This document shows, piece after piece, positions 34,024 to 47,035 of a stretch of DNA of 64,000 nt. The notes below the pieces were generated by a model. The model saw only the letters and a program-made list of their open reading frames with translations, ran no database searches and had not been told where the DNA came from. The stretch is from positions 3,100,001 through 3,164,000 of the forward strand of contig NC_067301.1 of assembly GCF_020740795.1 (NCBI RefSeq), in the 5' to 3' direction. Source of the DNA: Apus apus. Lineage: Eukaryota; Chordata; Aves; Apodiformes; Apodidae. The position numbers and the translations under genes were made by a program. Each line of letters starts with the position of its first letter. Position 1 is the stretch's first letter.

Positions 34024-36174
34024 CTGGGAAAACAGGTTCTGCCTCCCAAAGCAGCCTCTGATCCATGGAAAGCCTCCAGCCAAACCCCTTGAAGCTCCCC
34101 CAGGCTGAGCCAGGGCATCTCTTTAGTCTCCCCAGAAAGGACACAGCTCCTGAGAAAGCTTCTTGCAGAGCCCATTCCCTTCCTGGTGGGGTCAGCCAGG
34201 GTTTGCCACTTCTAACCTGCACCTGGGCAAGCTCAGGGCTGGCAGCTCACAGGCAGGGACACGTCCTCCTCTCCAACCAAACCTGTCAAGCCCCACGGGG
34301 CTGCCTTGCAGGTCAGCAGCTGAATCACTTCTTTCTAGTTTCATGCCTGCTGGAGCAAATCTGTAGCACAAGGGCTTGTCTGAGCATCCTGTGCTCATTG
34401 TCCCGGCAGAAAATTAACCTTCTAGTGGCTGCCCCTCCCCTCCAGCCCATTAGCCAAGCTGCTGTGATGGGCAGGGCACAGCTGGGCTCGTGGTGGCCCT
34501 GGGGACCTTGTGAAGTGCCGCGTGTGATTAGCCTGGGAGAGCAGGGGTGTGGGGTGTTGCAAAGAGATGATTGCAGGGTTCAAACACAGGCCTGGAGACC
34601 ACAGAGCCTGAAGGAGCAAGCTCATCTCCCACATGTACTCACGCCCTGACGAGCAGGTTCAGCTGCTGGCACAGCGTGGAGACCTCATCCCTAACATCAC
34701 ATCGGGCACAGGGTGCTGGGCTGAGGGGTCACAGAGCCAGGAGCTGAGCCCTGCTGCAGGCAGGAGGATGGTCCTCCCAGAGCAACATCCTGGATCAGCA
34801 CTCCCAGTGGGCTGAGGAGGGTGAGCTCCTTGTTCCCGTGCCTTCCAGCTGGGAAAGGCACAGGAGCAGCAAACCCTAGAGATAAAGCAGCGTGCAGTGA
34901 GCATCACAGAGCTCCCAGGCTCTGGGGAACAAACACAGCAGCCCAAAAGCCACAGCTGCCACTGGGAGAGGGTCTTTTAAAACCTCCAGGAATCTGTGCC
35001 TGATAACATTTGGGAAATGCAAACCAGATTTGGAGGGGGGGGTATTTTTGCATCCGGCATCCCAGGGCAGACGTCACGAGCAGAGTGTGCAACACAGATG
35101 TTGGCAGAGCAGGGACAGCAGCTGGGGACTGTCTGTCTGCAGAGTGCTTATCAGGAGCAACAGGAAGGAAAAGGGGAAAAGGAGCTGCCACAGACTCCAT
35201 CTCAGTCAATCTGCTGCTGCTCCACTGCAAACTCCAATCTGTGACAGGCCCAGTCCTTGGGCTACCTTCCAGTGACTGCTCAGAGAGCAAAACAGGCTCA
35301 GGTTGTGTTTATTTTGCCTGGATGGGGCAAGAGGAGGTCACTCAGGTTTGAGGTCCTGTGAAACAGCCATCAGATGGCAATGGCATCTGGCTCCTGGTGG
35401 CCTCAGCTGATCTGGCCCCCACTCCATGCCCTCCCACCACCTGGATCCTGCAGCTGGCCAGCAGGAAGGAGCCCTGTGTGAACTTCACATCCCTGTGAGA
35501 GGGTATCGGCCTTCATGGACAAGGCAGATGCCACCAGACCTGCTACCCCAGGAGCACAGGGCCTGCTGGGTCTCTGGGCACCATCCAAGGGCTGCCCCTT
35601 CCCTTCAAAAAGCTCCAGAACTTCCCAGGGTGGCTCAGCAGCCCCAGGAATCCCTAAGTTCCACAGCCATTCCTTCCTTCCTATAATTTCTGAATGAAGT
35701 GTTTGTTTCAAGAGTCAAAGTCTGCTTCACCACTACGGAAGCTTCCAGAGCCCAGCAGCCAGGCAGATAAGGACCATCATGCTTCACCTCCAAATCAATA
35801 CTGAGCATTTCAAAAGGAGCCTTGAACCAACTCCTGCCAAGGCAGAAGGTATCCTTAGTTGCCTCCTGCAGAGAGCAGAGAAGTTGCTCTGTTCAGCCCT
35901 TCACCTGGGAAATCGTTTGCAGTGTGGAGCTGATGGAAAATAAAGGCTGTAGGTCGCTGTTCCATGGTGAGGAACATGCACTTTGGCTGCAGTTTTACTG
36001 GTGTGTCCTCTGGTGAACCTCAGGGAGCAGTTTTCCATCAGCAATTAGTAGCCCCTGCCCACTGAATGGAACTGCATTCAGCTTCTGACTGAGCAGATCC
36101 CTGAACTCCATCAGTCTCCCTCCACCCTCCCACTGGGTTGAGAGCATCATGCCAGGGCCACAGCTCCCTGGGCA
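34024..36174. other. Intergenic, no gene seen
   Basis: Ordinary unique sequence; no supported gene, RNA or repeat. Confidence 0.5.
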
Positions 36175-36252
36175 ATCACAGAATCATTAAGGGTGGAAAA
36201 GACCTCTAAGATCAGCAACCCAACACCACCGTGCCCACTAAACCATGTCTCA
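36175..36252 (-). mobile_element. CR1 LINE 3'-end fragment, minus orientation
   Basis: ATCACAGAATCATTAAGGG, then AAAAGACCTCTAAGATCA to CACTAAACCATGTC. About 78 bp of the inverted CR1 terminus. Confidence 0.82.
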
Positions 36253-39011
36253 AAGGAGCAGGGCAGCGACAGAAAAAGTGATTTTTGCTCAGCCCTTGGA
36301 GGTCTGGGTTTCCAGCAGAGACATTTGCCAGGCTCCAGAGCTCCCAGATATTCCCTCTTTTGCTCTCACATGCCCAGACCTGCTCCAAGATGTGCTATTC
36401 CAGCTGTTTTGCTGAAACCACCAGCGTGGCAGATAAGCAGTGAACATCAGGCCCGGGGTTAGAGCCTGTCCTTTTGCCACTTCTCTGCCTGGACATGCAA
36501 ACAAAAAGCAGTTTGGAAAAGGTGGTGAAGGCAGGAGGCCTAAATTAAGAGCAGGCGTGAATTTAAGTGCTGAGGTTGGTGGTTAGTTGCCACTTGGAGG
36601 TTTCTCTGGAGAAGCTTTGGTCTCCCAGAAGTCCTGCTCCTCTGCAGGAAGGCAGGAACATTTTCCAGCAGCCCCTGGATGATACCCCCACGCAGGGGGA
36701 AGGGGCAGGATCTCTCAAACACCCCTTGGAGGTCACCACGGTCCAAATTCTGCGCCCCCAGAAAAGGCCAATTGCAAAGTGTGAACTGCTAATTTCTTCT
36801 CAGTGGTGCAGCCCTGGATGGAATTCCAGCTGAATAAAGTCCTTTCTGCTCTGATTAATCGTCCCCCCCTGGTTGTGAACAATGCAGAACAAAATAGGGA
36901 TAATATTCATGCTAGGAAAATGGGGAAGACCGTGGCCCAAACGCAGCCATTAGCGAGCCCAAATAACCAAGACTGATCCTGAATGCATTAAAGTGGTGGA
37001 GGAAGTCCTGGGTGGAAAGAATGTCCCCTATTAGCCAAGCTCCCAGTGTCCTGGGTATGACAATAGCAGAGCAGTGCCTCTCTCCTCACTGCCTGCTGCT
37101 GCCCTGGGTTCAGTTAAATGTCAGCTCAGCATCGACAAACTACAAATTACCCCAGGGCGTGGAGCTCTTTCAGTCCCACTGAACCCTATCAACTGGGAAA
37201 TAATCATGTGTCCCTCAGGCTGGCTGGGATGGGACTGGGATGGCTGCCCTCCTGCTCTGGGGTGAGGGAGGAGGGAGCAGCCCCAGCCTGCCTGGAGCTC
37301 CCCCCAGGACACTCCAAGAGTTATCCCAGAGGAACCCAGATAAGCAGCAGCTTCCCCAGCATGGACTCCAGTTCCCTGCCCAGCCAAAAAAAAAAAGGGG
37401 AGCAATGTAATATCCCCCTCCCAAAACTCACAGGAATTTCATCCCCACATTTGCTCCCCCCCCCAGCAGCACTGGAGCTGATCCAAGGCTCAGTCCCAGG
37501 AAGGGACAAAGCTGGAAAGCTTTTGCTTTTCCTTGCTCCCAAGATATGATTTGGTTTCGTTTCTCTGGAGAATTTGCTTCAGAAACCAGCCAATATTGGT
37601 GAAGTGGAAGCCAAAGACAATTGTAGCTGTTTGCTTTCCTCCTGGGGGGGTTGTGCTGGGAGCATAAACCCATTCCTGATGTTCCCATCTGCAGGTCAAG
37701 CAGTGGGGCAGGTAACAGAGACATGGCTGGAAGTCTTGGCCAAAACCTTTTGAGTTTTTCTGCAGATGTGGAGTCTCCAAGATGGAGCCAGGTCTGGAGC
37801 AGCTGGAGCCTCTAGTTTTGGTTACCTGAGGGTGTGTGAGGGGTCCTGGGGTGCCTGCTGTGCCCCCCCAGCTCACTCATAGAAATGCACAATTTACAGC
37901 ATCCCGGGCTAGTTCTCAGGGGACAAGAGAGGCTCCAGGCAATAGCTGGTCTCATCAGGAAAGCAAAATATGCTGGCCAGGGCATTGATACACTTATTTT
38001 GCCATTGTCCCTGGAAAAGGAGCCCTGCTGCTGGTTTTAAACTAATTATGTTCCCTTTAAAGCGGGAAAATAAAAGGCACTTGGTTTACTGGGAAGCCTG
38101 GTAGCATTTTACAGTTGCCTCCAAAGCCCTGAACTTCTAACCACAAACCCCTCCTTCTGCTGCCCCCACCTCAAATCACCTTCAGGCAACCACCCCCACT
38201 GCAGGGGAGATATTCCAACCACTTGAGAAGTGGCAGAGAGATTCAGCTTTATTTTTAAAATGCTTGTTTTCAGCACATAACCTTCTGTTCCATGGGCCTG
38301 TCTGCTCTCCCTGAGCCAGCCCCTCTCCTCACCCATTGTTCTGAGCTGTTTATTTGGTTTCAAAAGCTGGATTTTTAACTGATTGCTAGTATTTCTTTCC
38401 CCCTTTTTTTTTTTTTGCAGAAGGGCAGATAAAGAGTGCTGAGCTCTCTCACTGCTGCTCTGGAGTGTATATATATCTATCTATTTATATATCAGTATGA
38501 CCCTGACCTGTTCAGCCCTGTGTCCTGCACTCTGTCTTGCTCCAGGGCATGCAAGGGGATGATGTCCATGGCCACAGATTTGCTGTGTCATGGTATCATC
38601 CATAGGGTTGAGATGTGCTGTCCCCAAGCAAGCCAGCTGGTTACTGGGATAAGGACCAGTATCCCCATCTCTTCCCAAGACGTGGAAGTGGCAGCTGGAA
38701 GTCCTGGACTTTCCACTGCCATGTACCAGTGGTACCTGGCATGGGCAGGGCCAGACTGGACATTACCCAAGTGGACTTTTGAACCCTTCCTGCTTCCTCA
38801 GCCAGCCTGGCAACACGTGCCACACTTGCCTTCATGCTGCCTTCCCAGCTTGTTCCCATTCCAGCCCTGGTTGGACACAGATACAACCATTACTGAGACC
38901 TCAGACAAGACAGCAGTCACCAGCTTCATGTTCTTCCCATATTTGCTCCCTCTGGAGCCAGCTGCTTTGAATTCATGGTCGCTTCCAACATTGTATTCAA
39001 AAGGGGAGGTT
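36253..39011. other. Intergenic, no gene; candidate regulatory block
   Basis: No supported gene. 36775-37010 is AT-richer and motif-dense (GATTAATCG, GATAATATTCATGC, CCATTAGCGAGCCC). A strong splice-acceptor-like tract lies at 38390-38422 and a TATATA/TCTA microsatellite at 38465-38494. Confidence 0.5.
38465..38494. repeat. TA/TCTA microsatellite
   Basis: GTATATATATCTATCTATTT followed by TATATATC; a short AT simple repeat. Confidence 0.8.
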
Positions 39012-39240
39012 TGGGAAGGTTTAGATTGGAGATTAGGAACAATTTCTTCATGGAAACGTTTGTCAGGCCCCGGCCCAGGCTGCCCAGGGCACTGGTGGGG
39101 TCCCCATCCCTGGAGGGGTTTCAAAGCCGTGTAGATGTGGTGCTGAGGGACATGGGTTGGTGGTGGCCTTGGTGGTGCTGGGGTGACAGTTGGACTTGAT
39201 GATCTGAAAGGTCTTTTCCAACCAAAACAAACGTACGATT
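39012..39240 (+). mobile_element. CR1 LINE fragment, plus orientation
   Basis: TTGGGAAGGTTTAGATTGGA through GTCAGGCCCCGGCCCAGG and GATGATCTGAAAGGTCTTTT to a degenerate tail (CGTACGATT). About 230 bp. Confidence 0.9.
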
Positions 39241-42200
39241 AACGCATCTTCTCGCCAGTCATCATGGCAAGTCTCTGGAGACCCAAACCTTGCTGCTGCC
39301 CCTTGGCAAGGAGGAGAAAGCAGGTAAACAGCAGCTTTTGGAAGCTCTGGTGAGTGGGAATGGGAAGGGAAGGCTCCTGGTGCAGCCAGGGGACCCTGCT
39401 GGAGGGCATCTGTCACACAGAGCTGGAGCATTCCCATGAGAACAAGTTTCTGTGCTGAAATGCCTCAACCTCCCCTCCCTGCCTCTCTCCCCTTCTTAAT
39501 TGGTTTGCAAATGTCAAATGCTTTGGCTCTGTGTTCCAACCTCTGTCTGGCTCCTGGTGATACAGCCTAACCCTCACAGCTCAGCCAGGGCTCCTGGCCC
39601 CCCCTTCTTTGCCATAGCAGCCAAGCCCCTGCCGGGCTGGCCATTGTGTCCTCCATCCCTGGCCCGAGCACCTGGAGACCTTCTTGTAAAAACTTCATTT
39701 GCTGGGGAAAACTTTGATTAAAATAGCCTGGCAGGGGGTTCCCCCACTCCCGAGTCAATATTGGTTTTGGAACAGATGGGGGTGATGACAGGATGGTTTG
39801 GGGGGGGGTGTGGGGGGGGGTGAGCAGAGCAGCCAGAGCTGCAGCCCCAGTGGTGCCAGCACCAGGAGCAGGATGGGCTGAGCATGGATGGATGGTTCCA
39901 TCCCAGGGAGTGGCCAGGAGGCCCTTGGCAGTGCTGCCGAGATCAAAGTGGAGCAGCCACCGAGAGGTGGAGCAGCCCTGTGTGCCTGGAAACCTCGGGG
40001 AACAAAAGCATCAAAGTAAATCAAATGAAACTAATTGAAGTGCTTTACCATTAAATAACGAGGGAGAGGCTTTCATGACACGCCAGCTTCTTCCCGTCAA
40101 AATCCAGGGACAGGCTTCCAAGAAAACCAAAGCAGCAATACAACTCCCCCCCCCCCCCCTCCCCAACAACAACAACAAAACCCCAAACCCAAACATCTCA
40201 CACCAAAGGGGAAGGGAATTCAGGCTGGGTGCCTGTGCCAGCCCTCTCCGAGCACAGAGGCCTCTGCTTGCACAGCCCAGCAGATGCTGGGTGCAGGCAG
40301 CCTAGAGCCCCAAAGCACATGGGCCATTTTCCCTGACTGCTTCAGGCCCTTCTGCTTGCTCCAGGCATGCCATGGATGGAATTCCTTGCTGGAAGTGCCA
40401 AGGGCTGAAGGCAGACCCTGCACACAGCAGAGTGAAATGGCCCTGCCTGGCCATGGCTAAGCCTCAGGTCAACAGGGCATGGACCTGGCAGCTCCTCCAG
40501 GGAAGCCTGGTGGGCAAGACAAAACTCCAAGAGTTCCAAGACCAGCTGGGACTTGAGGTTCAGCCTGGCCTCCAGAGGTTCTCAGCATGGCCACAGCAAT
40601 GAGCATGACCTGCTTGCCACTTCTGAGGAGCAAAGGGAGGACTTGGCAAGCTTGCTCCATGCTGACTGGGAAGCATCTCTGTGGCTCACCTGTTTCTGCA
40701 GCTCCCTGTCTCCAGCAGCACCAAGGAAGGACATCAATGGCAGTTTCACATCCCTCTGGGCAAGGCTTAGGATTGGATCTTTGCAATGACTCCCAGCTAG
40801 GCAAAAGGCAGAGCTGGTTTTCCCTCCCTGCTCCCCAAGAGCAGAACACGAGCAACGAAGCAAGATCAGTGGTGGGATCTCCACCAACATCATCCCTCTC
40901 CCTTCCCCAGTTTCTGGGGTGCCCAACCCAGCTCCCTGCTCTTCCAGAGAGCTGCTGCCAGAGCTGGACCAGCCCAACACCCATGGAAACATCCTTGTTA
41001 GCCCCTGGCTAAACCGGGTTGTGGCCATGATGAAAGAAGGCCACATGAAGACAATTAGACTGAATTATGTCCAGTTGCAGAAGACAAGTCAGCAGTGAGA
41101 TGTGAGGCAGCCCGACCCCAGCCAGGCTCCATGGCTGCCTTGCCCCATGGCTGCCACTCATACATCACCGATCAAGGGAAGCCCCTGCAGGTTGTTTTAA
41201 ACCAGGGCCAGCAGGAGGTTGGGCTAATGAGTAAAATCTGAACATTCCTCAAATTTCCCATCCATCCCGAGTGAGGGGAGGGTGGAGGAGGGGGATGGGG
41301 ACAAAGTGCCTCTCCCCAGGGAGAGGCTGATCCTAAGAGAGGGACAAAACGCTTGAGCTGAGAGTGGGGAGCTGCTGTTCCCAAACCAGCCTCTGTCTGC
41401 ACCACGGGGAGATGAAGATCTCCTCAAGGTGGGGCTCCAAACCCTTTCCCCTTTCCCTCCCTCCACCAATTCCAGCCTTCCCTCAGCTCTGAAACCAAAC
41501 TGGGGGGTGAGTGGGAGACAGCTCAGTTGCTCCCATGGTGGGAGCAGGGTGCTCTGTGACAGATCCACCAGAATCCTCCTCCTTGGAGCATCTCAGGGAA
41601 ATTCCAGGCTGGGGGCTTCCAGGGGGGCTGACACACAAGGGCTCCATGGAGCAATAGTGGGGCTTTTCAGCCTTCCCCAGGAAAGCAGCCCCAGTTACTG
41701 AATTATTCCACCAAACACAATTACACCCCAATTGCAACTTACTCAAGGAAGATGCTGCTCAGCACCCAGTCTCATCCCCAGCTAAACCACTAAACCAACT
41801 TTGCCCACCCATTCAGTGCTCCAAAGGCTGGGGGGTGGGAGGGGTGAAGGAGGAGAAAGGTAATTAAAAGACATCAAAGAGATGACAGAAAGCAAAAAAA
41901 AAAAAAAAGGGGAGCATTTTAAAGGGAAGTGGGGGGGGAAGAGGGAAAACAACCATTCCTGATCAAAAAAACTGCAGTGCTGCAGAAGAGCTGCTTTCCA
42001 GCTCAAGTCTGCAAGAACCCAGCACCAAGCAGGAAAATGTCTCTGCTAAGGACAGAAGCTCCCAGGAGCACTCAGGATCCAGGGGCTGTGCCAGCCCTGA
42101 GAGCTTTTAAAAGGGCCCTGGTAAACCTGTTTACCCTCCAGCTGGTCACTTGGCCAACTGAGGCAGCTTTTAAAACCTTGGCTTGGGATTTGCAGCCAGG

Positions 42201-43466
42201 ACCTCCCCTCCTTCAGTGTCCCTGCACAGTCTTGGTGGCAAGGGCTGGAGCCAGCATGCTGCAAGGTGACTTTTGGCTTCCTCAGGGTGAAAAGATGTCC
42301 AACTCTTGCTACAGGGGTAGGAATGTGGGGTACAAACTGGGCTGAGAACAAGGGGAAGAGCTAGGCTTGCTGCTCCTGGGGTTGGCAAGGGGAAAGGAGA
42401 GACACTGGACAGTGTGAGAAGAGAAGGTCTAAAGCTGTTGCTGCTGCCAGAGTCCTTCTGAAAGTGGCTGTGTTTCTGCTTCACTTGGGGCCAATTCCAG
42501 CAAAGCTCCTCTCTGCTGGAAAATTCCTGCCCCAGATTCCCAAGCACTTTGCTCTTGTGCCTCCAAAGCAGAGCCTGACTTCAGCCTCTCCTCACACACA
42601 TGCCACTGGAAAGAATTTGGGAGCCACCTCCTGCTGACTTCTTGCAGCTTATCACTGGATACCAGTAGCCTCTGAAACCAGGGATGCTCAGAGGAGAAAA
42701 ATCTCTTTAATCCACAGGCAGTGGCACAGAGCTTTGGAGGGCAAAACCCTCCTCCCTGGATGCAAAGCCCACAGGGGCTGGGTTTATGTCTCTGGGCAGG
42801 CTGGATGGTTCTACTTGTCCTTCAGGCTTTAAATCCATGAAATTTTTGAAAAAGACAAGTAGAAGAGAGGAAAATAGTCATTTATCAGTGCTAAGCTTCC
42901 ACCCTTTTTCTTCATTAGAGAAACCAGCATATGGTCCCTATCCTGAAGACCAGCCTGCTATTTGCTTCCTCACCCTCCACCACTCTTCCTCCCTCTGCTG
43001 CTCTTCTGTCTGTCTCCATCTCCATCGCTCTCTCCTTGGGATTTTAATTACATTCATCTATTTCCACTCACTAGGTCTGTCACTTTTCCAGCAGGACTGC
43101 AGTAATTATGTTGTGGGAAGCACCATTCCCTCCACTGCAGCCTGAGTGGATTAAGGATCCTCCTGCCTTTTTCCCACCCCTCTCTGCCAGGTACCTGCAC
43201 AGAGATGACAGATGGTCAGGGGCCATTTATTTCCCCTAATGAGCTGGTACAAAAGGAGATGGCTCCCAAAACACGTGTATATTTTCAGTTCACTAAAAAT
43301 GCCCCAGCCTCCCAGGGCTTTGCCTGAAAAGATGGGAAGGGTCTGAATCCGGGCAAGGAAATGGGGTTTTTTAGGCACTGCAGGAGCCCAGTTCTGGGTT
43401 CAGAGGAGCCTGGACTGCAGGAACATGTCCTGCCCTGTGGGTGCTCAGCATCAGGGCTAACACGTG
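39241..43466. other. Intergenic, no gene seen
   Basis: No supported gene. G runs are at 39797-39821. 40005-40100 is AT-richer. A C14 run followed by AAC repeats is at 40146-40180. An A15 run is at 41894-41908. An RBPJ-type octamer TGTGGGAA is at 43112-43119. Confidence 0.5.
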
Positions 43467-43514
43467 CACTCGATGATCTTAAAGGTCTTTCCCAACCAAA
43501 ACTATTTTATTCCA
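43467..43514 (+). mobile_element. CR1 LINE extreme 3' end, plus orientation
   Basis: CACTCGATGATCTTAAAGGT then CTTTCCCAACCAAAACTATT; only the last 48 bp of the element is kept. Confidence 0.75.
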
Positions 43515-44869
43515 GCTCAGTTTCCCTCCCACATTTGCTCTCAGGGGCTAGGAAAAGCTGACTCATATTCAACAAAAAGCTCTGAACCTTGCCTGCACAA
43601 CAGGCTCCTCTGAAAAGCCAGTCTTATGTCTCTCCCAGTGACTAGGAGAGAGCTCTCCAGCCTCACCTCCACAGCCCTGTTAATGTCTGATGGGCTCCAG
43701 TGCAGCTGAGCTTTCCCAAGAGATGCTCAGTGCTGGTCCAGCAGAAGCTAACACAAAGGTGACACTTAGGCAGACACAGAGGAGAGAGCTGTTGGTGGGC
43801 ATCAGAGGATGAAGACAAGAATTCCAAGCATAAGCATGTGCAGGGATTACAGCAGGAAAAGGGAGCACGGCTGCCCGGAGCCTGAGCTCAGGTAAAGTAC
43901 CAGAGCTTTGAAGAATCCACAGAGATTTATGCCAGCTGAAAGCTTAACCTCAAAAGTGGATTCAGTTCAACCCTTCAGAAGCATGCTAATAGACCAGGAC
44001 GCACTAGAGATAAACTGGAAGCCACATCCTCCCAGTCTGAGGTACCTGGTATCTCAAGGCTAATCCAGTTAGATTTGCATGTTGTCTTGCTCTTTGCAGC
44101 TCTGAGGAAACAGAGCCTTGATTGTCCCCTTGCTCAGCCAGGAGTACAGCAAGGAGGTGACAGGCACCTCTCCTTCCCAGGCAGCTCCTGGAAACAGAGG
44201 GAAAGCCACAGAGGGAAAAGCTTTCCTAATTCCCTTCCACTCAGCCACCACTGCTCTCAAGGTGTGCATTGGACAGGCATTGCTTCTACTCACTTATTCC
44301 AAAATAAATGAACCCCCAGCTTAAATTAAAACCCATCAATGGAAAAGTACCTGCAAGGCTGAACACATCTCTCCCAAGTGTCTCCAAGTTCCCTGAGCTC
44401 TGTTCCAGCCTAGAAGATGCAGGTGGAGCCAAGACCTCAACTTGCCTCTTCAAGTCTTCCTGGTTTTATCTGGGCATGGCTCACATGGGAAATACGGGCT
44501 CCAGCTGCTCAGCATTTCCTGAGGTCCCACCTGGTTCTGGAGCCTGATCTCCACCTGCAACTGTTTTTCTGGGACAGGAGCTTCCTTTGTGCCCCAGCCA
44601 CCGAGAGCAGCTCCGCAGAGCCAGCGCCTTGGAACATCTACCTCCAGCCAGTCTCCTCTGGGGATCTGCAGAACAGATGCCTGAAGCAGCAAACCTGAGA
44701 CCTGCTGGTGAGATAATGCTTGGTTGCTGCTTCCAGGTATTTTCCAGAGGTGGCACCTGTAAAAGAGGCACAATTCCAAGCTCTGAAGTCACCGCCGCGG
44801 CTGCCGCGGGGGGTCCTGGGCTGCCAGCAGCCTTGTCTGAGAGATGAAATGTGCTGGGAGAACCAAGGG

Positions 44870-45525
44870 TCTTGACCTGCGGTGGTAATTAAAGATCCCA
44901 CAGCAGGTTTTTTTTTTTTGCTAGAGTAAGGGAACTAGCCCCGCTGTCCTGGCCAAAGTCCAGCTTGGGTAATTATATGCAGCCCTTCGACCCCCAGCGG
45001 GCCGGGTCGGTGGCAGCTGTGACACGACACAGGGTGTGCTGGGGCTCCCCGGCCCGGCCCCACCGAGGGGACCCCAGAGCAAGATAAAAGGTGAGTTGAG
45101 GGTATTCAGCACATAACCCTGCTGCTAGCTCATTAAAAGACAACATTTGCAGGTCCCCTTTAAACTGTTTATCCATTATTGAAAATACCATATGTTACAT
45201 GTCCATGAAGATCAGCTTTCAGCCGCAAGATAAGCCGCCTCCATTTATTGTTCTTCCCTCTCTCCCTCCTCCCGCCCTCCCCCTGGGCTTTTAATTACAT
45301 CCATCACTTCCCACCCCTCTGGTGGAGCTGGCTTCACATCTCACCAGCCCAGGGAGGGAGCAAGGCCCTTTATTTTTATCCCCCCCCCTTCTTGGAAGGG
45401 AGCAATTGTTTTGCTTCCCGCACACAAGTCCTAGAGCGAGAGACATTTAAGCAGCCGCTGTGAAATCTCAGCCAGGATTGGAATTTATTTTCAGACGCCG
45501 GCCTTTACATTTTTCATTAAACCTT
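44870..45525. promoter_or_regulatory. Candidate cis-regulatory block, about 650 bp
   Basis: Long unique block, AT-richer than its surroundings and dense in developmental factor motifs: TAATTAAAG (44886), TAATTATATG (44970), GATA sites AGATAA at 45082-45087 and 45228-45233, SOX-type ATTGTT at 45247-45252 and 45405-45410, TTTTAATTACATCC (45289) and an E-box CAGCTG. It has the texture of a conserved vertebrate enhancer. Conservation and activity are not testable here. Confidence 0.35.
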
Positions 45526-46799
45526 TTTCCCCCTGCGATGCAGCCAGCTGCTGTGGGGACCAAGGGAACGTGGTGTTTATATGCCTGGCACGTGGGGAGA
45601 GGACAGAGGATTTCACACCACCCTGGGCAAAGGCTTCCCAGGTCAGTGAGTGCTACTAGCGAGACCCCCAAGCCCCGGAGAGCAGGGATGTCCCTGCAAA
45701 CTGCCCAGCCTGCCTTGCCTTTCCAGTGCCACCCACTTCAGTGGAGCTCAGCAAGCTCTGCTGGAGCAGGGTGACCTTGTGGGAAGGGTCTCTGTGAGTT
45801 CCTCCTTCTGTCCTGGTTGGTGGGCTGGGTGATTTTCACCTCCTGGGGTGCTGAGCCCACGGTGCGGTGAGTTGCCTTCAGCTGGCAGCCGGTGCTGGGG
45901 AGATGGCTTGGATCTCTGCCTGCTCTGGGGATTGCTTGGAGCAGCTTGTTATAAAGACCTTGGGTTTTGTTGCTTGGAACTCTGCCAGACCTCAGGTGCC
46001 TAAGCTGAAATTCTGCGTGCACCATGTCTGCTTTGGCAGGAAAGGAGATGCCTGCAGCAAACTCAGAGGGGATGAAACTGCCCAGAGGGGAGCTTCCTTC
46101 TCCTCCCCATGTGCCTGTGTTGCATTATCCCTTCCAGCTCCTGCTGTTCCTGAGCCAAGGGATGGGCAAACATGGCCCAGGCCTGTGCAGAGCTGAACTG
46201 GGGGTCCCACAGGCACCGGGGCTGCCCATACTGAAGCAGCAGTTCCAAAATGTTGTGTGCCCAACTTTGCAGCATTAACCGAGTTCTCACTTTTGGCATG
46301 AATTACTTTCTAGTATCAGCTCTTTTAGATCCTGAGTATGACCTGAAACATTGAGTCAAGGGACTGCAGTAACTCCTGACTGAGGCATTGGGCAAACCAA
46401 AAGGAAAAGCCCCACCAAGTCCCCAGGAGAAGTCCCAGATTTGATTGCTACCAGATTGGTCGTTTCCCTGAGGAGCAATGACAAACCCAGGAAAGCCCAC
46501 GGGCAGCATCCCACATGGATGGTACCAAACCTCACCTCTGCACCATGTGCTCCAGCTCCCTGCTCTGCAAACATGGCCCAGGAGGGTGGTTTAAACATGG
46601 CCCAGTCCCACCTACACAGCCAGGTCAGCATAACGGTTTTAAACTCTCTCAGAGATGATGGATCCTCCAAAACTCAGCAGGGCTCCCCAAGCCCTTCCGC
46701 ATGAAACATCCCTGCCCAGAGCCAGCTCTCCAGGTGCCACCCCAGAGTCATGAGCCCATCCACCCAAGCCCTCTGCCAGGTTTTTGCACGGCACCAGGT

Positions 46800-47035
46800 T
46801 TCAGCTCCAAGCTGCCACGGTGTTTAATGAGCAGCACTGAGGTGTATCATTAATTCATTAATTATTCACGGAGCGCCAGACGGGCACGCGGAAGATCAGA
46901 CAGGACAAACTGGCTCCCAGGACTCTCCTTATGTCAAGACTTGCTCTTCAGTCATGGGCACGTTGTCACTGGCCACCTGCACGTGACAGGACAATCTTTG
47001 TTCAAATCCCAATTAGCACATAATAAGGTAGGCAC
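46800..47035. promoter_or_regulatory. Candidate cis-regulatory block with paired homeodomain sites
   Basis: GTTTAATGAG, then ATTAATTCATTAATTATTCA (clustered TAAT cores), a CACGTG E-box within CTGCACGTGACAG, and ACAATCTTTGTT (SOX/TCF-like). Unique sequence. Confidence 0.3.
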
